The position numbers were made by a program, and so were the translations under genes. Below are positions 18,457 to 27,443 of a stretch of 33,893 bases of DNA, in pieces. The notes below the pieces were generated by a model that saw only the letters and a list, made by a program, of their open reading frames with translations, had not been told where the DNA came from and did not search any database. This DNA comes from Candidatus Magasanikbacteria bacterium GW2011_GWA2_56_11 (GTDB lineage Bacteria > Patescibacteriota > Patescibacteriia > Magasanikbacterales > UBA922): assembly GCA_001004885.1 (NCBI GenBank), contig LCRX01000001.1, forward strand, positions 73,849-107,741, written 5' to 3'. Within the stretch, counting starts at the first letter, position 1; each line of letters starts with the position of its first letter.

Positions 18457-19818
18457 ATGAGTAGTACGAAGATCGCGATCTGGTTGCTCGCGGCGTGTTT
18501 GGGATGCGACGATTCCTCGTCCCCCCGTTTTCCGCCGTCTTTGGAGATCATCGTAGTACATGATGATGATCCGGACCCGTCCGATGCGACCACGGTGGCG
18601 AACGATCATGACCTCGTGCGGCCGGAGGATGTCGAAGACGCATCCCCAAGCTCTGGGTCGCCGGAAGCCGAAGACACGGGAGACGAACAGAGTGCCGCAG
18701 CTGGCGATGCCGGAAGGGGCTGGGACGCTGAAGATACTGAAGAAGGTATAGACGGAGAGGACGCGGCAGAAGCCGCCGATTACCTGGAACCCACAGGGAC
18801 TGAGGACGCCTTCGAGTCCGAAGATTGGGCTCCCGATGTCTCTCAGCCTGAGAAAGACACGCAAGACGCTGGCGAATCCAACGATGGGACAGAGGACGCC
18901 GTCTCGGAAACGTCGCCGCCCCAGGCTGTGGATTCACTGCCGGGTTCTGTCCTGTTCGGCAATCCAGATTCCCTGGCCGCAGCGTGGGCGACCGGCAATA
19001 CCGATGCCCCGGCCTCCGATTTGCAGGCGATTCACGAGCTGGCCGAAATTCCGACTGCCGCCTGGTTCGGGGCCTGGAATTCCGACCTGGCAAACGAGGT
19101 CGGCAGCTACGTGTCTTTGGCCGATAGTGCCGGCGCCGTGCCGGTGCTGGTAGCCTACCGCTTGTCGTGGTGCAACACTTTTGCCGCCGACGGGTCGGAC
19201 GAAGCTGCCTACCTCTCCTGGATCGAAGAGATGGCCGAGGGTGTCGGCGGCCGGAAGGCCGCGGTGATCCTCGAGCCGGGAGCATTGACCCCGTCCAACC
19301 TTGGCTGCCTGACCGAGGCGGACAAGGGCAAGCAGCTGGCTCTCATTCAATCCGCGGTCAGCCTGCTGAAGCAGCAAGGCGCCTGGGTATACATTGACAC
19401 TGGCCGACCGAAGCTGGACGAGTTGCCGGCTGTTGCCGAGCACCTGGTGGCTGCCGGAGTGGGATCGGCCGACGGATTCGCGGTCAATGTGGCCGGTTTC
19501 GAGACGTCGGACGATAGTATCGTTCTCGGACAGGCGCTGGCCGGCATCATCGCCGGGCATGGATTTGATACTCATTTCGTGATTGACACTGGCCGCAACG
19601 GCAATGGGCCGGAGGGTGGACCGGACAGCTGGTGCAACCCCCCTGGCCGGGCGCTTGGCCATATTCCCACAACCGTAACCGGCGCCCTGCTGGTAGACGC
19701 CTTTTTGTGGGTCAAGCCGCCGGGTGAGTCGGACGGCGAGTGTAACGGCGGCCCGGCCGCCGGTAAGTTCTGGCCGGCGTACGCGCTTGAGCTCATCGCG
19801 AACACCGTCTGGTGGTAG
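18457..19818 (+). CDS. Lipoprotein with acidic linker and glycoside hydrolase family 6-like domain (active site apparently degenerate)
   Basis: ATG 18457 with SD AAGGAGA. Lipobox LAAC. Long Asp/Glu-rich linker. GH6 signatures: VIDTGRNGNGPEGGPDSWCNPPGRALG and VDAFLWVKPPGESDGECNGGPAAGKFWPAYALEL. Confidence 0.85.
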   Translation: MSSTKIAIWLLAACLGCDDSSSPRFPPSLEIIVVHDDDPDPSDATTVANDHDLVRPEDVEDASPSSGSPEAEDTGDEQSAAAGDAGRGWDAEDTEEGIDGEDAAEAADYLEPTGTEDAFESEDWAPDVSQPEKDTQDAGESNDGTEDAVSETSPPQAVDSLPGSVLFGNPDSLAAAWATGNTDAPASDLQAIHELAEIPTAAWFGAWNSDLANEVGSYVSLADSAGAVPVLVAYRLSWCNTFAADGSDEAAYLSWIEEMAEGVGGRKAAVILEPGALTPSNLGCLTEADKGKQLALIQSAVSLLKQQGAWVYIDTGRPKLDELPAVAEHLVAAGVGSADGFAVNVAGFETSDDSIVLGQALAGIIAGHGFDTHFVIDTGRNGNGPEGGPDSWCNPPGRALGHIPTTVTGALLVDAFLWVKPPGESDGECNGGPAAGKFWPAYALELIANTVWW

Positions 19819-19898
19819 CCGCCGTTCGCTGCTTCCGCTAGACACGCCGGCGCAATTCCCCTCGCGGTACGTGTGAGGTCGTTATCGTTCTTTCCTTC

Positions 19899-19919
19899 GG
19901 AGGAAACGTGCCTTCCTCC
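19899..19919 (+). terminator. Hairpin downstream of GH6-like gene
   Basis: GGAGGAA-acgtgcc-TTCCTCC. Confidence 0.4.
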
Positions 19920-20001
19920 CGCCAACTGCCATTTTTATATTCTGTTAGAGATGGTTGAAGCGATCGGCTAACTAGAACCCATCTCAAAAATAATTCCGAG
20001 A

Positions 20002-20104
20002 CAATTTTGGCCTGCTTTGAGCGAAAATTGTCCGGGTTGAGGAGGCATAGTGGTACTATGGCGACGAGAACCGGACAATTTGCAGCCGAAACAGGCCAAA
20101 ATTG
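20002..20104. repeat. Long imperfect inverted repeat (34-nt arms) with nested inner palindrome
   Basis: CAATTTTGGCCTGCTTTGAGCGAAAATTGTCCGG (20002-20035) against CCGGACAATTTGCAGCCGAAACAGGCCAAAATTG (20071-20104). Inner CATAGT-ggt-ACTATG (20046-20060). Confidence 0.85.
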
Positions 20105-20147
20105 AGCCGGAAGTTATCGGTCTTAAAATATTTATAATGTTCAAGTT

Positions 20148-20858
20148 ATGAAAACAAAAATTATCGCCATTTTTTTGGTTGTTGCAGCGGTGGCTGCCGG
20201 TTGGGCTTATTTTCGCCTGGGCATAGACGAACCTACCGGGCCGGGAGGGAGCATCTCGGCGCTGGAACAAACCCCGGCTGCACCGGCGAACGCAGTCGAG
20301 GAACAGGTCAGGGCCGGCACGTATGCAGTGTCAGCGGCTGATAGCCGCGTAATTTGGGAGGGGCGCAAAACTCTTATTCAGGACTATGCCGATCGAGGCA
20401 CGCTGGCCGTGAAAGAGGGAGTGCTAACCTTGGACGGCGCCGGAGCAGCCGGCAGGATCGTTTTTGACATGACCTCTATCAAGGCGGCGTCTACGGGCCG
20501 GCAGGCCGGAGAACCAACACTCGAGAAGCATCTGAAGTCGGAAGATTTTTTTGCGGTGGAGAAATTTCCGACGGCAGCATTTGAGCTCACGTCGGCAGAG
20601 CCGGCGGACGCGGCCGACCCCGGCCGCTATCTGCTTCGGGGGAACCTGACCATGAAAGGCCTGACGCGCGAGATCGAGTTTCCGGCGGCCGTTTACATGC
20701 GGGCGGGGACTCTTTACGCCGAAGGGACCGCCACGGTTGACCGCACTCAGTGGGATATTCGTTTTGGTTCCGATAAGTTTTTTGATAACCTGGCTGACAA
20801 TGTCATCGATGACAATTTTACGGTGGCGTTCACGCTCGTGGCTAAAAGCGCACCCTAA
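20148..20858 (+). CDS. YceI-family (polyisoprenoid-binding-like) exported protein
   Basis: GTYAVSAADSRVIWEGRKT..., LEKHLKSEDFFAVEKFPTAAFELTS, GNLTMKGLTREIEFPA; N-terminal signal/TM segment. Confidence 0.9.
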   Translation: MKTKIIAIFLVVAAVAAGWAYFRLGIDEPTGPGGSISALEQTPAAPANAVEEQVRAGTYAVSAADSRVIWEGRKTLIQDYADRGTLAVKEGVLTLDGAGAAGRIVFDMTSIKAASTGRQAGEPTLEKHLKSEDFFAVEKFPTAAFELTSAEPADAADPGRYLLRGNLTMKGLTREIEFPAAVYMRAGTLYAEGTATVDRTQWDIRFGSDKFFDNLADNVIDDNFTVAFTLVAKSAP

Positions 20859-21050
20859 ATACCCCCGTATAGGCGGATACCAAAAAGGGCTGAGACGGTC
20901 TTAATATCCGCTAGTATCTCGAGAGGGATGGTTGCTGGCTTTTAGCTGGGCTGTCTGTTTTGGTTGGCGGCCGGATTTTTGCCTGGCTTCCGGTATGGTC
21001 TGCAGCCATCATTGCCATAAGTGCGTATCTGTAGTAAGCTACGCAATATT

Positions 21051-22385
21051 ATGAACCCACAACCCCCCCACCACAGCACGCCGGACGCCGGGACGCCGTC
21101 CACTTTTCACTCCTTGGGCATCGCGAAAAATCTTCTGAACGTTCTCGATAGCGCCAACTTTGTTACCCCGACTCCAATTCAGCAAAAGGCCATACCGGTG
21201 GCCATCGAGGGCAAGGATGTTATCGGCATTGCCCAAACCGGCACGGGTAAGACCCTCGCTTTCGGGATCCCGATGATCCAGCGTCTCGGCCTCCATAAAG
21301 GCCGCGGTTTGGTGATTTTGCCCACGCGCGAGCTGGCCTTGCAGGTAGACGAGACCATCCAGAAGATCGGCCGGTCCCTGGGGTTGCGCACCGCGGTGCT
21401 TATCGGTGGGGAATCTATGGGCAAGCAGATAAATGCCATTAAGAACCGGCCGCATGTTGTCGTCGCCACTCCGGGGCGCTTGATTGACCACCTGAGGCAA
21501 AAGACAGTGGCTCTTAACGAAGTCAATATTCTGGTTCTCGACGAGGCCGACCGCATGTTTGATATGGGCTTCGCTCCGCAGCTCAAACAAATTCTTTCCG
21601 CCGTGCCCAAAGAGCGCCAGACGATGTTGTTCTCGGCGACCATGCCGCCCGAGATCGTCAAAATCGCGACCGCGCACATGTCGTTGCCTCTGCGGGTGGA
21701 AGTGGCTCCGACCGGCACTGCCGCCGAGCGTGTCGAGCAGGAGCTGTTTATTGTCAAACGGGACGAGAAAGGAAGACTGCTGGGAAAATTGCTCACTGAG
21801 TACTCCGGTACCGTACTTGTGTTCTCCCGCACCAAGCATGGGGCCAAGCGCATCACGCGTCTCATCCGCGAGTGGGGGCACACCGCGGCGGAAATTCATT
21901 CGAACCGCTCGCTGGCGCAGCGCAAAGACGCGCTGCAGGGCTTCAAGTCCGGCAAGTACCGGGTGCTGGTAGCCACCGATATCGCGGCGCGCGGCATCGA
22001 CGTGACCGGGATTGAGCTCGTGATCAATTACGATCTGCCGGACAACTCCGAGGATTATGTCCACCGCATTGGCCGCACCGGCCGCGCCGGACGCCATGGC
22101 CGGGCGATTTCATTTGCCGAGCCTGGACAGCGCGATGAGATCAGAAGCATCGAGCGGGTAATTCGCCAACCGCTGCCCCAGTCGAAAATGCCGGAATTGC
22201 CGCCGGCCGTGGACCAGCCGTATCATCCCGAAACGGATCGTCAGCGCGGCGGCGGGCGTCCGGCGCGGTCTTTTGCCGGCCATCACCGGCGGTCGAGCGA
22301 GTCCGGAAGCCGGCCGGCTAAAACCGGACGGCGGCCGTATCGCCATGGGGTCGGGCATTCCCGGCCATCCGGCGCGCGGACTTAG
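21051..22385 (+). CDS. DEAD-box ATP-dependent RNA helicase (RhlE-like)
   Basis: AQTGTGKT, PTRELALQ, TPGRLIDHL, DEADRMFDMGF, SAT, HRIGRTGRAGRHG; basic C-terminal tail. Confidence 0.95.
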   Translation: MNPQPPHHSTPDAGTPSTFHSLGIAKNLLNVLDSANFVTPTPIQQKAIPVAIEGKDVIGIAQTGTGKTLAFGIPMIQRLGLHKGRGLVILPTRELALQVDETIQKIGRSLGLRTAVLIGGESMGKQINAIKNRPHVVVATPGRLIDHLRQKTVALNEVNILVLDEADRMFDMGFAPQLKQILSAVPKERQTMLFSATMPPEIVKIATAHMSLPLRVEVAPTGTAAERVEQELFIVKRDEKGRLLGKLLTEYSGTVLVFSRTKHGAKRITRLIREWGHTAAEIHSNRSLAQRKDALQGFKSGKYRVLVATDIAARGIDVTGIELVINYDLPDNSEDYVHRIGRTGRAGRHGRAISFAEPGQRDEIRSIERVIRQPLPQSKMPELPPAVDQPYHPETDRQRGGGRPARSFAGHHRRSSESGSRPAKTGRRPYRHGVGHSRPSGART

Positions 22386-22404
22386 GGTTTATTGATTATT
22401 GCCT

Positions 22405-24147
22405 ATGGGGAGATTAGCCGGTTTTATTTTTCGCCATAAAATAACCGCCGTCATTGTTTTGGGTATTGCCGGCATCGCCGGCGTAATGGCGTGGCGGAGC
22501 CGGGCTTCGGACTCCGGCACTGCCGTTACCGTGTCTGTCGGGCGCGGCCGGGTTGTAGAGGAAGTGAGCGTTACGGGCAAGGCACAGGCGGCCGAAGCGG
22601 TCGACTTGGCCTTTGAGTCCGGCGGCAAGGTGGCGACGGTACGCGTCAAGGTGGGCGACAGGGTTTCGGCCGGCGCCATTATTTCGGAATTGGCCTCCGG
22701 CGACCTGGCCGCGAATATCCGTCGGGCCAACGCCAGTATCGTGAGCGCGCAGGCCGATGTTTCCCATTATGCCGCGATAGTCGAATCGGAAAAAGTGAAA
22801 CTGGCCGAGTTGGAGCGCGGACCCCGTCCCGAAGAAGTGCGGATAGCCGAATCGGCGGTGGCAAGCGCTATTACCGCCCTTGACGACGCCCGCGAAGCTT
22901 TGGTTAAAACCCAAGAAAAGGCGGACCACAGCCTGGCTGTCCTGTATGAATCGGTTGACGAGGTGATCCACGAAGCCTACTCCAAAGCCAGTGAAGCGCT
23001 TGATAAGCAAGTGGCGCCGTTATTCACCGGTGTCCCGGGAAATGAGCGGCTGTCTTTTATTGTTAATAGCCAACAGACGGAATTTGACGCGACTGTCAGA
23101 AAGTCCGCCGCCGATCGGACGCTTTCGGACATTAACATTAACATCTCCGGGCTGGGCAGCGATGAAGCCAGCCGGGACGCCGCTCTTTTGAGAGCGAAAT
23201 CCGGTTTAGTCTCGCTGCGTTCTTTTTTTGACTTTTTAGGTAGCGCGGTAGAAAATTCATCTCTCTCCGCATCCGATCGCCAGACTTACTCCGGCTATAT
23301 CGCTTCCGCTCGGACGCTCAATGACAGCGCTATTTCTCTTTTGACGGGCCGGCAGCAGGATATCTCCGAACAGCGCGTGGACAACTTACAGACCGTGCAG
23401 TCGGCCGAGACCGCGGTAAATGCGGCCGAACGCGCTCTGGAAACCAAGCGGCGCGAACTGGAATTGAAACAAGCCGGGTCCAGCGCCGAAGAGGTGGCCG
23501 CCCAAAGAGCGCGCCTCAAGCAGGCAGAGGCCAATTTGGCCTCTGCCCGGGCCCGGATAGCCCAGGCCGCCGCGGACCGCGACGGCGCCCAAGCCAATTA
23601 CGCCAAAACCGTACTGCGCTCACCGATTGCCGCCCTGGTAACTAAGGTGGATTTGGAGGTGGGTGAGATCGTGCCGCCGAACCAAACCGGAGTGGTTCTC
23701 ATGTCGGAAGCCCAATACGAGATCGAAGCCTTTGTCCCGGAGGCGGATATTGCCAAAGTGGCCTTCGGGCAGACGGCGCGTGTAACGCTCGATGCCTATG
23801 GCGATGCCGTTACGTTTGCGGCGGCGGTTACCCACATCGATCCGGCCGAAACCGTGATCGAGGGTGTGGCCGCTTACCGGGTAGAGCTGCAGTTCTCCGA
23901 CAAAGATGAGCGGGTCAAAAGCGGGCTTACGGCTAATGTGGATATTGTTACCCAAGAGAAGGGCGATGTCCTGGTTTTGCCTGTTAGGGCTGTTACCGCA
24001 AAAAATGGCGGCCAGTTCGTGGCCGTAATGGGAGCTGGGGGCGAACCGGTGGAACGGCGGATAGAGACAGGTGTCCGCTCTGTTGACGGCCTGGTAGAGA
24101 TAGTCTCCGGACTCGCCGAGGGCGAGACAGTGGTCCTCGACCGTTGA
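22405..24147 (+). CDS. HlyD/RND-type periplasmic adaptor (membrane fusion) protein
   Basis: N-terminal TM, lipoyl halves (GKVATVRVKVGDRVSAGAII...; VLRSPIAALVTKVDLEVGEIV), long coiled coil, beta-barrel. Confidence 0.88.
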   Translation: MGRLAGFIFRHKITAVIVLGIAGIAGVMAWRSRASDSGTAVTVSVGRGRVVEEVSVTGKAQAAEAVDLAFESGGKVATVRVKVGDRVSAGAIISELASGDLAANIRRANASIVSAQADVSHYAAIVESEKVKLAELERGPRPEEVRIAESAVASAITALDDAREALVKTQEKADHSLAVLYESVDEVIHEAYSKASEALDKQVAPLFTGVPGNERLSFIVNSQQTEFDATVRKSAADRTLSDININISGLGSDEASRDAALLRAKSGLVSLRSFFDFLGSAVENSSLSASDRQTYSGYIASARTLNDSAISLLTGRQQDISEQRVDNLQTVQSAETAVNAAERALETKRRELELKQAGSSAEEVAAQRARLKQAEANLASARARIAQAAADRDGAQANYAKTVLRSPIAALVTKVDLEVGEIVPPNQTGVVLMSEAQYEIEAFVPEADIAKVAFGQTARVTLDAYGDAVTFAAAVTHIDPAETVIEGVAAYRVELQFSDKDERVKSGLTANVDIVTQEKGDVLVLPVRAVTAKNGGQFVAVMGAGGEPVERRIETGVRSVDGLVEIVSGLAEGETVVLDR

Positions 24148-24184
24148 AAGCGCGCCTAGGCGCCTTTCGGCCAACTGACGCTTT

Positions 24185-25702
24185 ATGCCGGCCAAAATTC
24201 TTCTTCTTATTCTTGACGGCTGGGGTCTGTCTTCCGCGTACCGGCACAACGCTATTGCCGCCGCCCGTCCGCCGTTTTGGCAATCTCTTGTCGAGCGTTA
24301 TCCGCCGGCCGTGCTGGCCGCCAAAGAGGACGCGGTAGGCCTGCCCCCAGGATGTCTCTCCGGTTCCGAGGTCGGTCATATGACTATCGGGGCGGGACGG
24401 GTGGTTTGGCACAGCGTCGCGGCTATTGACCGGGCTATTGCTTCGGGCGAGTTTTACCAAAAAGAGGAACTCAGAGAGGTGGGGACTTATTTGCGTGCGT
24501 CCGGAGGCAAGCTCCACTTGATGGGTCTTTTGAGCACCGGCGGTATTCACGCTCACGTGAACCACCTGAAAGCTCTGATTGAGTGGGCCAACCGCGGCGA
24601 AATTGGCGCGGTTGCCCTGCATCTTTTTCTCGATGGGCGGGATATGCCGCCCGCGAGCGCGGCCGAACTGCTGGAAGCCGAAATCACTCCCGAGCTTAGC
24701 GACCGCGTCCGGATCGCCACCTTATCAGGCCGGTCAATCGCCATGGACCGAACCGAACGATGGGAACGGACGCTCTTAACCTGGCAGACGCTTACCTCCC
24801 AGTCCGGAATTTCCGCCAAGCGTCCGGCCGATCATCTGCGCGCTCAATATCGCGAGGGAATAACCGATGAGTTTGTTCAGCCGATACGATTTGACTCGGC
24901 GGCGGTCCGGGACAATGACGCTATCGTCTGCTTCAATTTTCGCGCCGACCGCATGCGCCAGCTAGTGCGTCTGGCCACCGGGCGCGCTCCGCGAGCCGTG
25001 CAGGCGCACGCTTGGTTGCCGGCCAGTCTGCGTCTTTGGAGCCTGACCGAATATGACGACGAATACGCCGACGTGCTTGTACTTTTTTCGCCGGAGAGGC
25101 CGGTAAATACGGTCGGAGAATGGATCGCCAAGCAGGGCATGGCGCAGTTTCGATGCGCGGAAACGGAAAAGTACGCCCATATTACGTATTTTTTAAACGG
25201 CGGCCGGGAAGATAGTTTTGCCCGCGAAGAGAGACTGCTCGTGCCTTCGATCGGGTTGTCCAATTACGCGTCGCAGCCGGAAATGAGTTTGTGGGAAGTA
25301 ACCGCCATGGTCGAACGCGTACTCGCCGCCGGCCGCCATGAATTCGTTGTCGCCAACCTGGCCAACGCCGATATGGTGGGTCATAGCGGAGACTGGACAG
25401 CGGCCATAAAAGCCGTCCGGGCGGTTGACGCGGCGCTCTCGCGCCTTGTGCCGGCGGCACAGGCGAATGGATACACGGCCGCTATCACTTCCGACCATGG
25501 CAATATCGAGTGTATGGCAAACAACGGAGAACCGCATACCGCGCATACTTACAATGATGTGCCGTTTATTGTGGCCAATCCAAACATTCGCCTCGAGCCG
25601 CGCGGGGCGCTGTACCAGGTGGCGCCGACTATTCTTAGGCTAATGCGGCTAACGCCGCCGGAAGAAATGACGCGCCGGACTCTGCTGACCGGTCCGGCTT
25701 GA
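24185..25702 (+). CDS. gpmI: 2,3-bisphosphoglycerate-independent phosphoglycerate mutase
   Basis: LLILDGWGLS, SGSEVGHMTIGAGRVV, HLFLDGRDMPPASA, CFNFRADRMRQL, NADMVGHSGD, TSDHGNIE, HTAHTYNDVPFI. Confidence 0.95.
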   Translation: MPAKILLLILDGWGLSSAYRHNAIAAARPPFWQSLVERYPPAVLAAKEDAVGLPPGCLSGSEVGHMTIGAGRVVWHSVAAIDRAIASGEFYQKEELREVGTYLRASGGKLHLMGLLSTGGIHAHVNHLKALIEWANRGEIGAVALHLFLDGRDMPPASAAELLEAEITPELSDRVRIATLSGRSIAMDRTERWERTLLTWQTLTSQSGISAKRPADHLRAQYREGITDEFVQPIRFDSAAVRDNDAIVCFNFRADRMRQLVRLATGRAPRAVQAHAWLPASLRLWSLTEYDDEYADVLVLFSPERPVNTVGEWIAKQGMAQFRCAETEKYAHITYFLNGGREDSFAREERLLVPSIGLSNYASQPEMSLWEVTAMVERVLAAGRHEFVVANLANADMVGHSGDWTAAIKAVRAVDAALSRLVPAAQANGYTAAITSDHGNIECMANNGEPHTAHTYNDVPFIVANPNIRLEPRGALYQVAPTILRLMRLTPPEEMTRRTLLTGPA

Positions 25703-25717
25703 CACCTCGAGCGCCCA

Positions 25718-26155
25718 TCAGAATAACTCCGCGATGTCGGCCGGTATTTCTTTGCGGATTTTTTCCGCTTCGCCCGGACTCATGTGTTCGAGTATAACCT
25801 GTAAAGCGTACGAAACCAGGCCTTCGAAATCGATCTCGAGGGAAAAGGGGAATTCGCTGCGAATATGGTCCAGGAAATCGGTTCGGTGCATCCTTAGGGG
25901 AAGATTCGCCGGCCGCCAGCCTTCGTAAAACACGCCTTGCAGGATGAGCGGCAACTGGGCCGCGAAATGCGCCGCTTGTTCGACAGTAAAACGGTCCCGC
26001 AGAGCATGCAGCACGCCGCGGACGATGGCGTATGATTGTTGTCGCCTTTCCGTCCAGCCGAATTCGTCTTCTATGTCGCGTAAAATAGCGATGGTTTTTT
26101 GGATCGAAGCGTCGAGCGAGCTTACATTGGTGGTCATACGCAGGGTGTTAAACAA
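25718..26155 (-). CDS. DUF2267 family protein
   Basis: Helical protein with DAIRDRFTVEQAAHFAAQLPLILQGVFYEGW-type pattern (here LRDRFTVEQAAHFAAQLPLILQGVFYEGWRP). Start may be the internal M at 26137. Confidence 0.75.
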   Translation of the reverse strand: MFNTLRMTTNVSSLDASIQKTIAILRDIEDEFGWTERRQQSYAIVRGVLHALRDRFTVEQAAHFAAQLPLILQGVFYEGWRPANLPLRMHRTDFLDHIRSEFPFSLEIDFEGLVSYALQVILEHMSPGEAEKIRKEIPADIAELF

Positions 26156-26378
26156 TATCCAGGTAGCATAGGCGCCCGCGTTTGCCGGGTCAAGGGAGGT
26201 GTCCGGTATCTCTCACCGGTAGATTTCGCGTATGCGACTCGGCCCTAAGTAAGTGCCGCGGGTGCCAGGCGTCAAAAATACTGAAGGAAAGCGGCATCAC
26301 CTGTTTTTGAACTTATGCCCAATGAACGTCCCAGTTAATTGGCAGATTATTTTTGGGAGTAGGCCCTAAATACTTTGT

Positions 26379-26816
26379 ATGGCCCAAGTGAGTACGGTCA
26401 AAGTCAGCTATACCGCCACGCACCCGGCTGTCCAGGCTTATAATGTTTTGCATGTCGGCTTTTTTCTGCTGCCTGTTATTGCCGGTCTGGACAAGTTTTT
26501 TGAACTCTTGGCGAGATGGGGAATTTATTTGGCCCCGGCGATTCCCGCCGCTCTGGCCGTCAGTCCGCAGGTGATTATGTATGCTGTCGGGATTATTGAA
26601 ATTTCTATCGGTATAATAGTACTGGCCCGGCCGCGCGTCGGCGGGTATTTAGCCGCAGTTTGGCTGTGGCTCATCATCACTAATCTGCTTATTCAGGGCG
26701 TTTACTACGACATTGCTTTGCGGGATTTTGGTCTCTCTTTGGCGGCCCTGGCCCTAGCGCGCTTAGCCGAAGCAGACGGCGAAGAATATACCGAAGTAAG
26801 CGGACGGGCGGAATGA
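26379..26816 (+). CDS. DoxX-like four-TM membrane protein
   Basis: Four hydrophobic segments; VLHVGFFLLPVIAGLDKFFELLARW and MYAVGIIEISIGIIVL. Confidence 0.55.
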   Translation: MAQVSTVKVSYTATHPAVQAYNVLHVGFFLLPVIAGLDKFFELLARWGIYLAPAIPAALAVSPQVIMYAVGIIEISIGIIVLARPRVGGYLAAVWLWLIITNLLIQGVYYDIALRDFGLSLAALALARLAEADGEEYTEVSGRAE

Positions 26817-26843
26817 ACGACAGAGCGTCCGCCTAGCTCAAAT

Positions 26844-27365
26844 ATGAAAATTACCAGTAATTTGCCCCAATTTTCCGGACGCCCCTATCTAATCATCGTG
26901 GCCGGGCGTCAGGAAGCCAAATTTTATCTCGCCGGGAACAGTGTCATCCGCACTCTGGAATCATTTCGGGTACGTACTCCGCTCTATTCCGATCGCGAGG
27001 GATTTTTCGAGGCCAGCGGCCGCATGGGCGTGATTCGCTCCGGTTCAGCGTACGAGCCGCCCAAAGAAGCCGTGATCCAGGAATTTATCCGCGGTCTCAA
27101 GGAACATTTGGCCGCCATCGAAGCTGCCGAAGAAATCGCCAGCGCGGCCGTTTTTGCCCCCAATTACATGAAGGGCTATATCCGTTCCGCTTTGTCTGCC
27201 AGTCTGGAGCAGCGGCTGGAATTGGTGGTCGAGGGGAACTTTTACCGCTCTCCGCCTTTGGCGTTGTGGCGTAAAATATGGGAAAACCGGGAGCCCCGCG
27301 CGGTTAAGCCCCGAAGCGGCGAGGCGGACAATTTGTGGCATCGAGGGGCCAAACCGCCGCCATGA
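26844..27365 (+). CDS. Host-attachment protein / baeRF-like (archaeo-eukaryotic release-factor-like) domain protein
   Basis: LIIVAGRQEAKFYLAGN... and AAVFAPNYMKGYIRSALSASLEQRLELVVEGNFYRSPPLALWRKI pattern. Confidence 0.5.
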   Translation: MKITSNLPQFSGRPYLIIVAGRQEAKFYLAGNSVIRTLESFRVRTPLYSDREGFFEASGRMGVIRSGSAYEPPKEAVIQEFIRGLKEHLAAIEAAEEIASAAVFAPNYMKGYIRSALSASLEQRLELVVEGNFYRSPPLALWRKIWENREPRAVKPRSGEADNLWHRGAKPPP

Positions 27366-27375
27366 TTTTTTTAGG

Positions 27376-27443
27376 CCGCTCTCATCACCAGCCGGCGCAT
27401 CCGCCCCCTCCACGCGGACGGCACCGGCTGGTGATGAGGGCGG
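27376..27443. terminator. Bidirectional terminator between convergent genes
   Basis: CCGCTCTCATCACCAGCCGG (27376-27395) against CCGGCTGGTGATGAGGGCGG (27424-27443), 19/20 complementary, with inner TCCGC/GCGGA. Confidence 0.75.

Noticed and set aside
18934-19845. 303-aa and other long antisense ORFs opposite the GH6-like gene (also 18548..19285)
   Set aside because: They overlap a well-supported lipoprotein/GH6 gene; composition is Arg/Pro/Gly-rich antisense translation without domains or RBS.
20872-20935. TPP-riboswitch-like strings (GGCTGAGA ... AGGGATGG) upstream of the helicase
   Set aside because: The conserved P4/P5 pairing is absent; TATCCGC instead pairs with upstream GCGGATA, and the downstream gene is not thiamine-related. 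Likely chance similarity; an Rfam/Infernal scan would settle it.
21039-22097. 352-aa antisense ORF opposite the DEAD-box helicase
   Set aside because: Entirely antisense to a clear helicase with all motifs; a by-product of high-GC codon structure, with no recognisable domain.
26241-26372. Two copies of GGCCCTAA(G/A)TA in the intergenic region before the DoxX-like gene
   Set aside because: Only 11 nt, two copies, no dyad or spacing logic; too weak to call a site.
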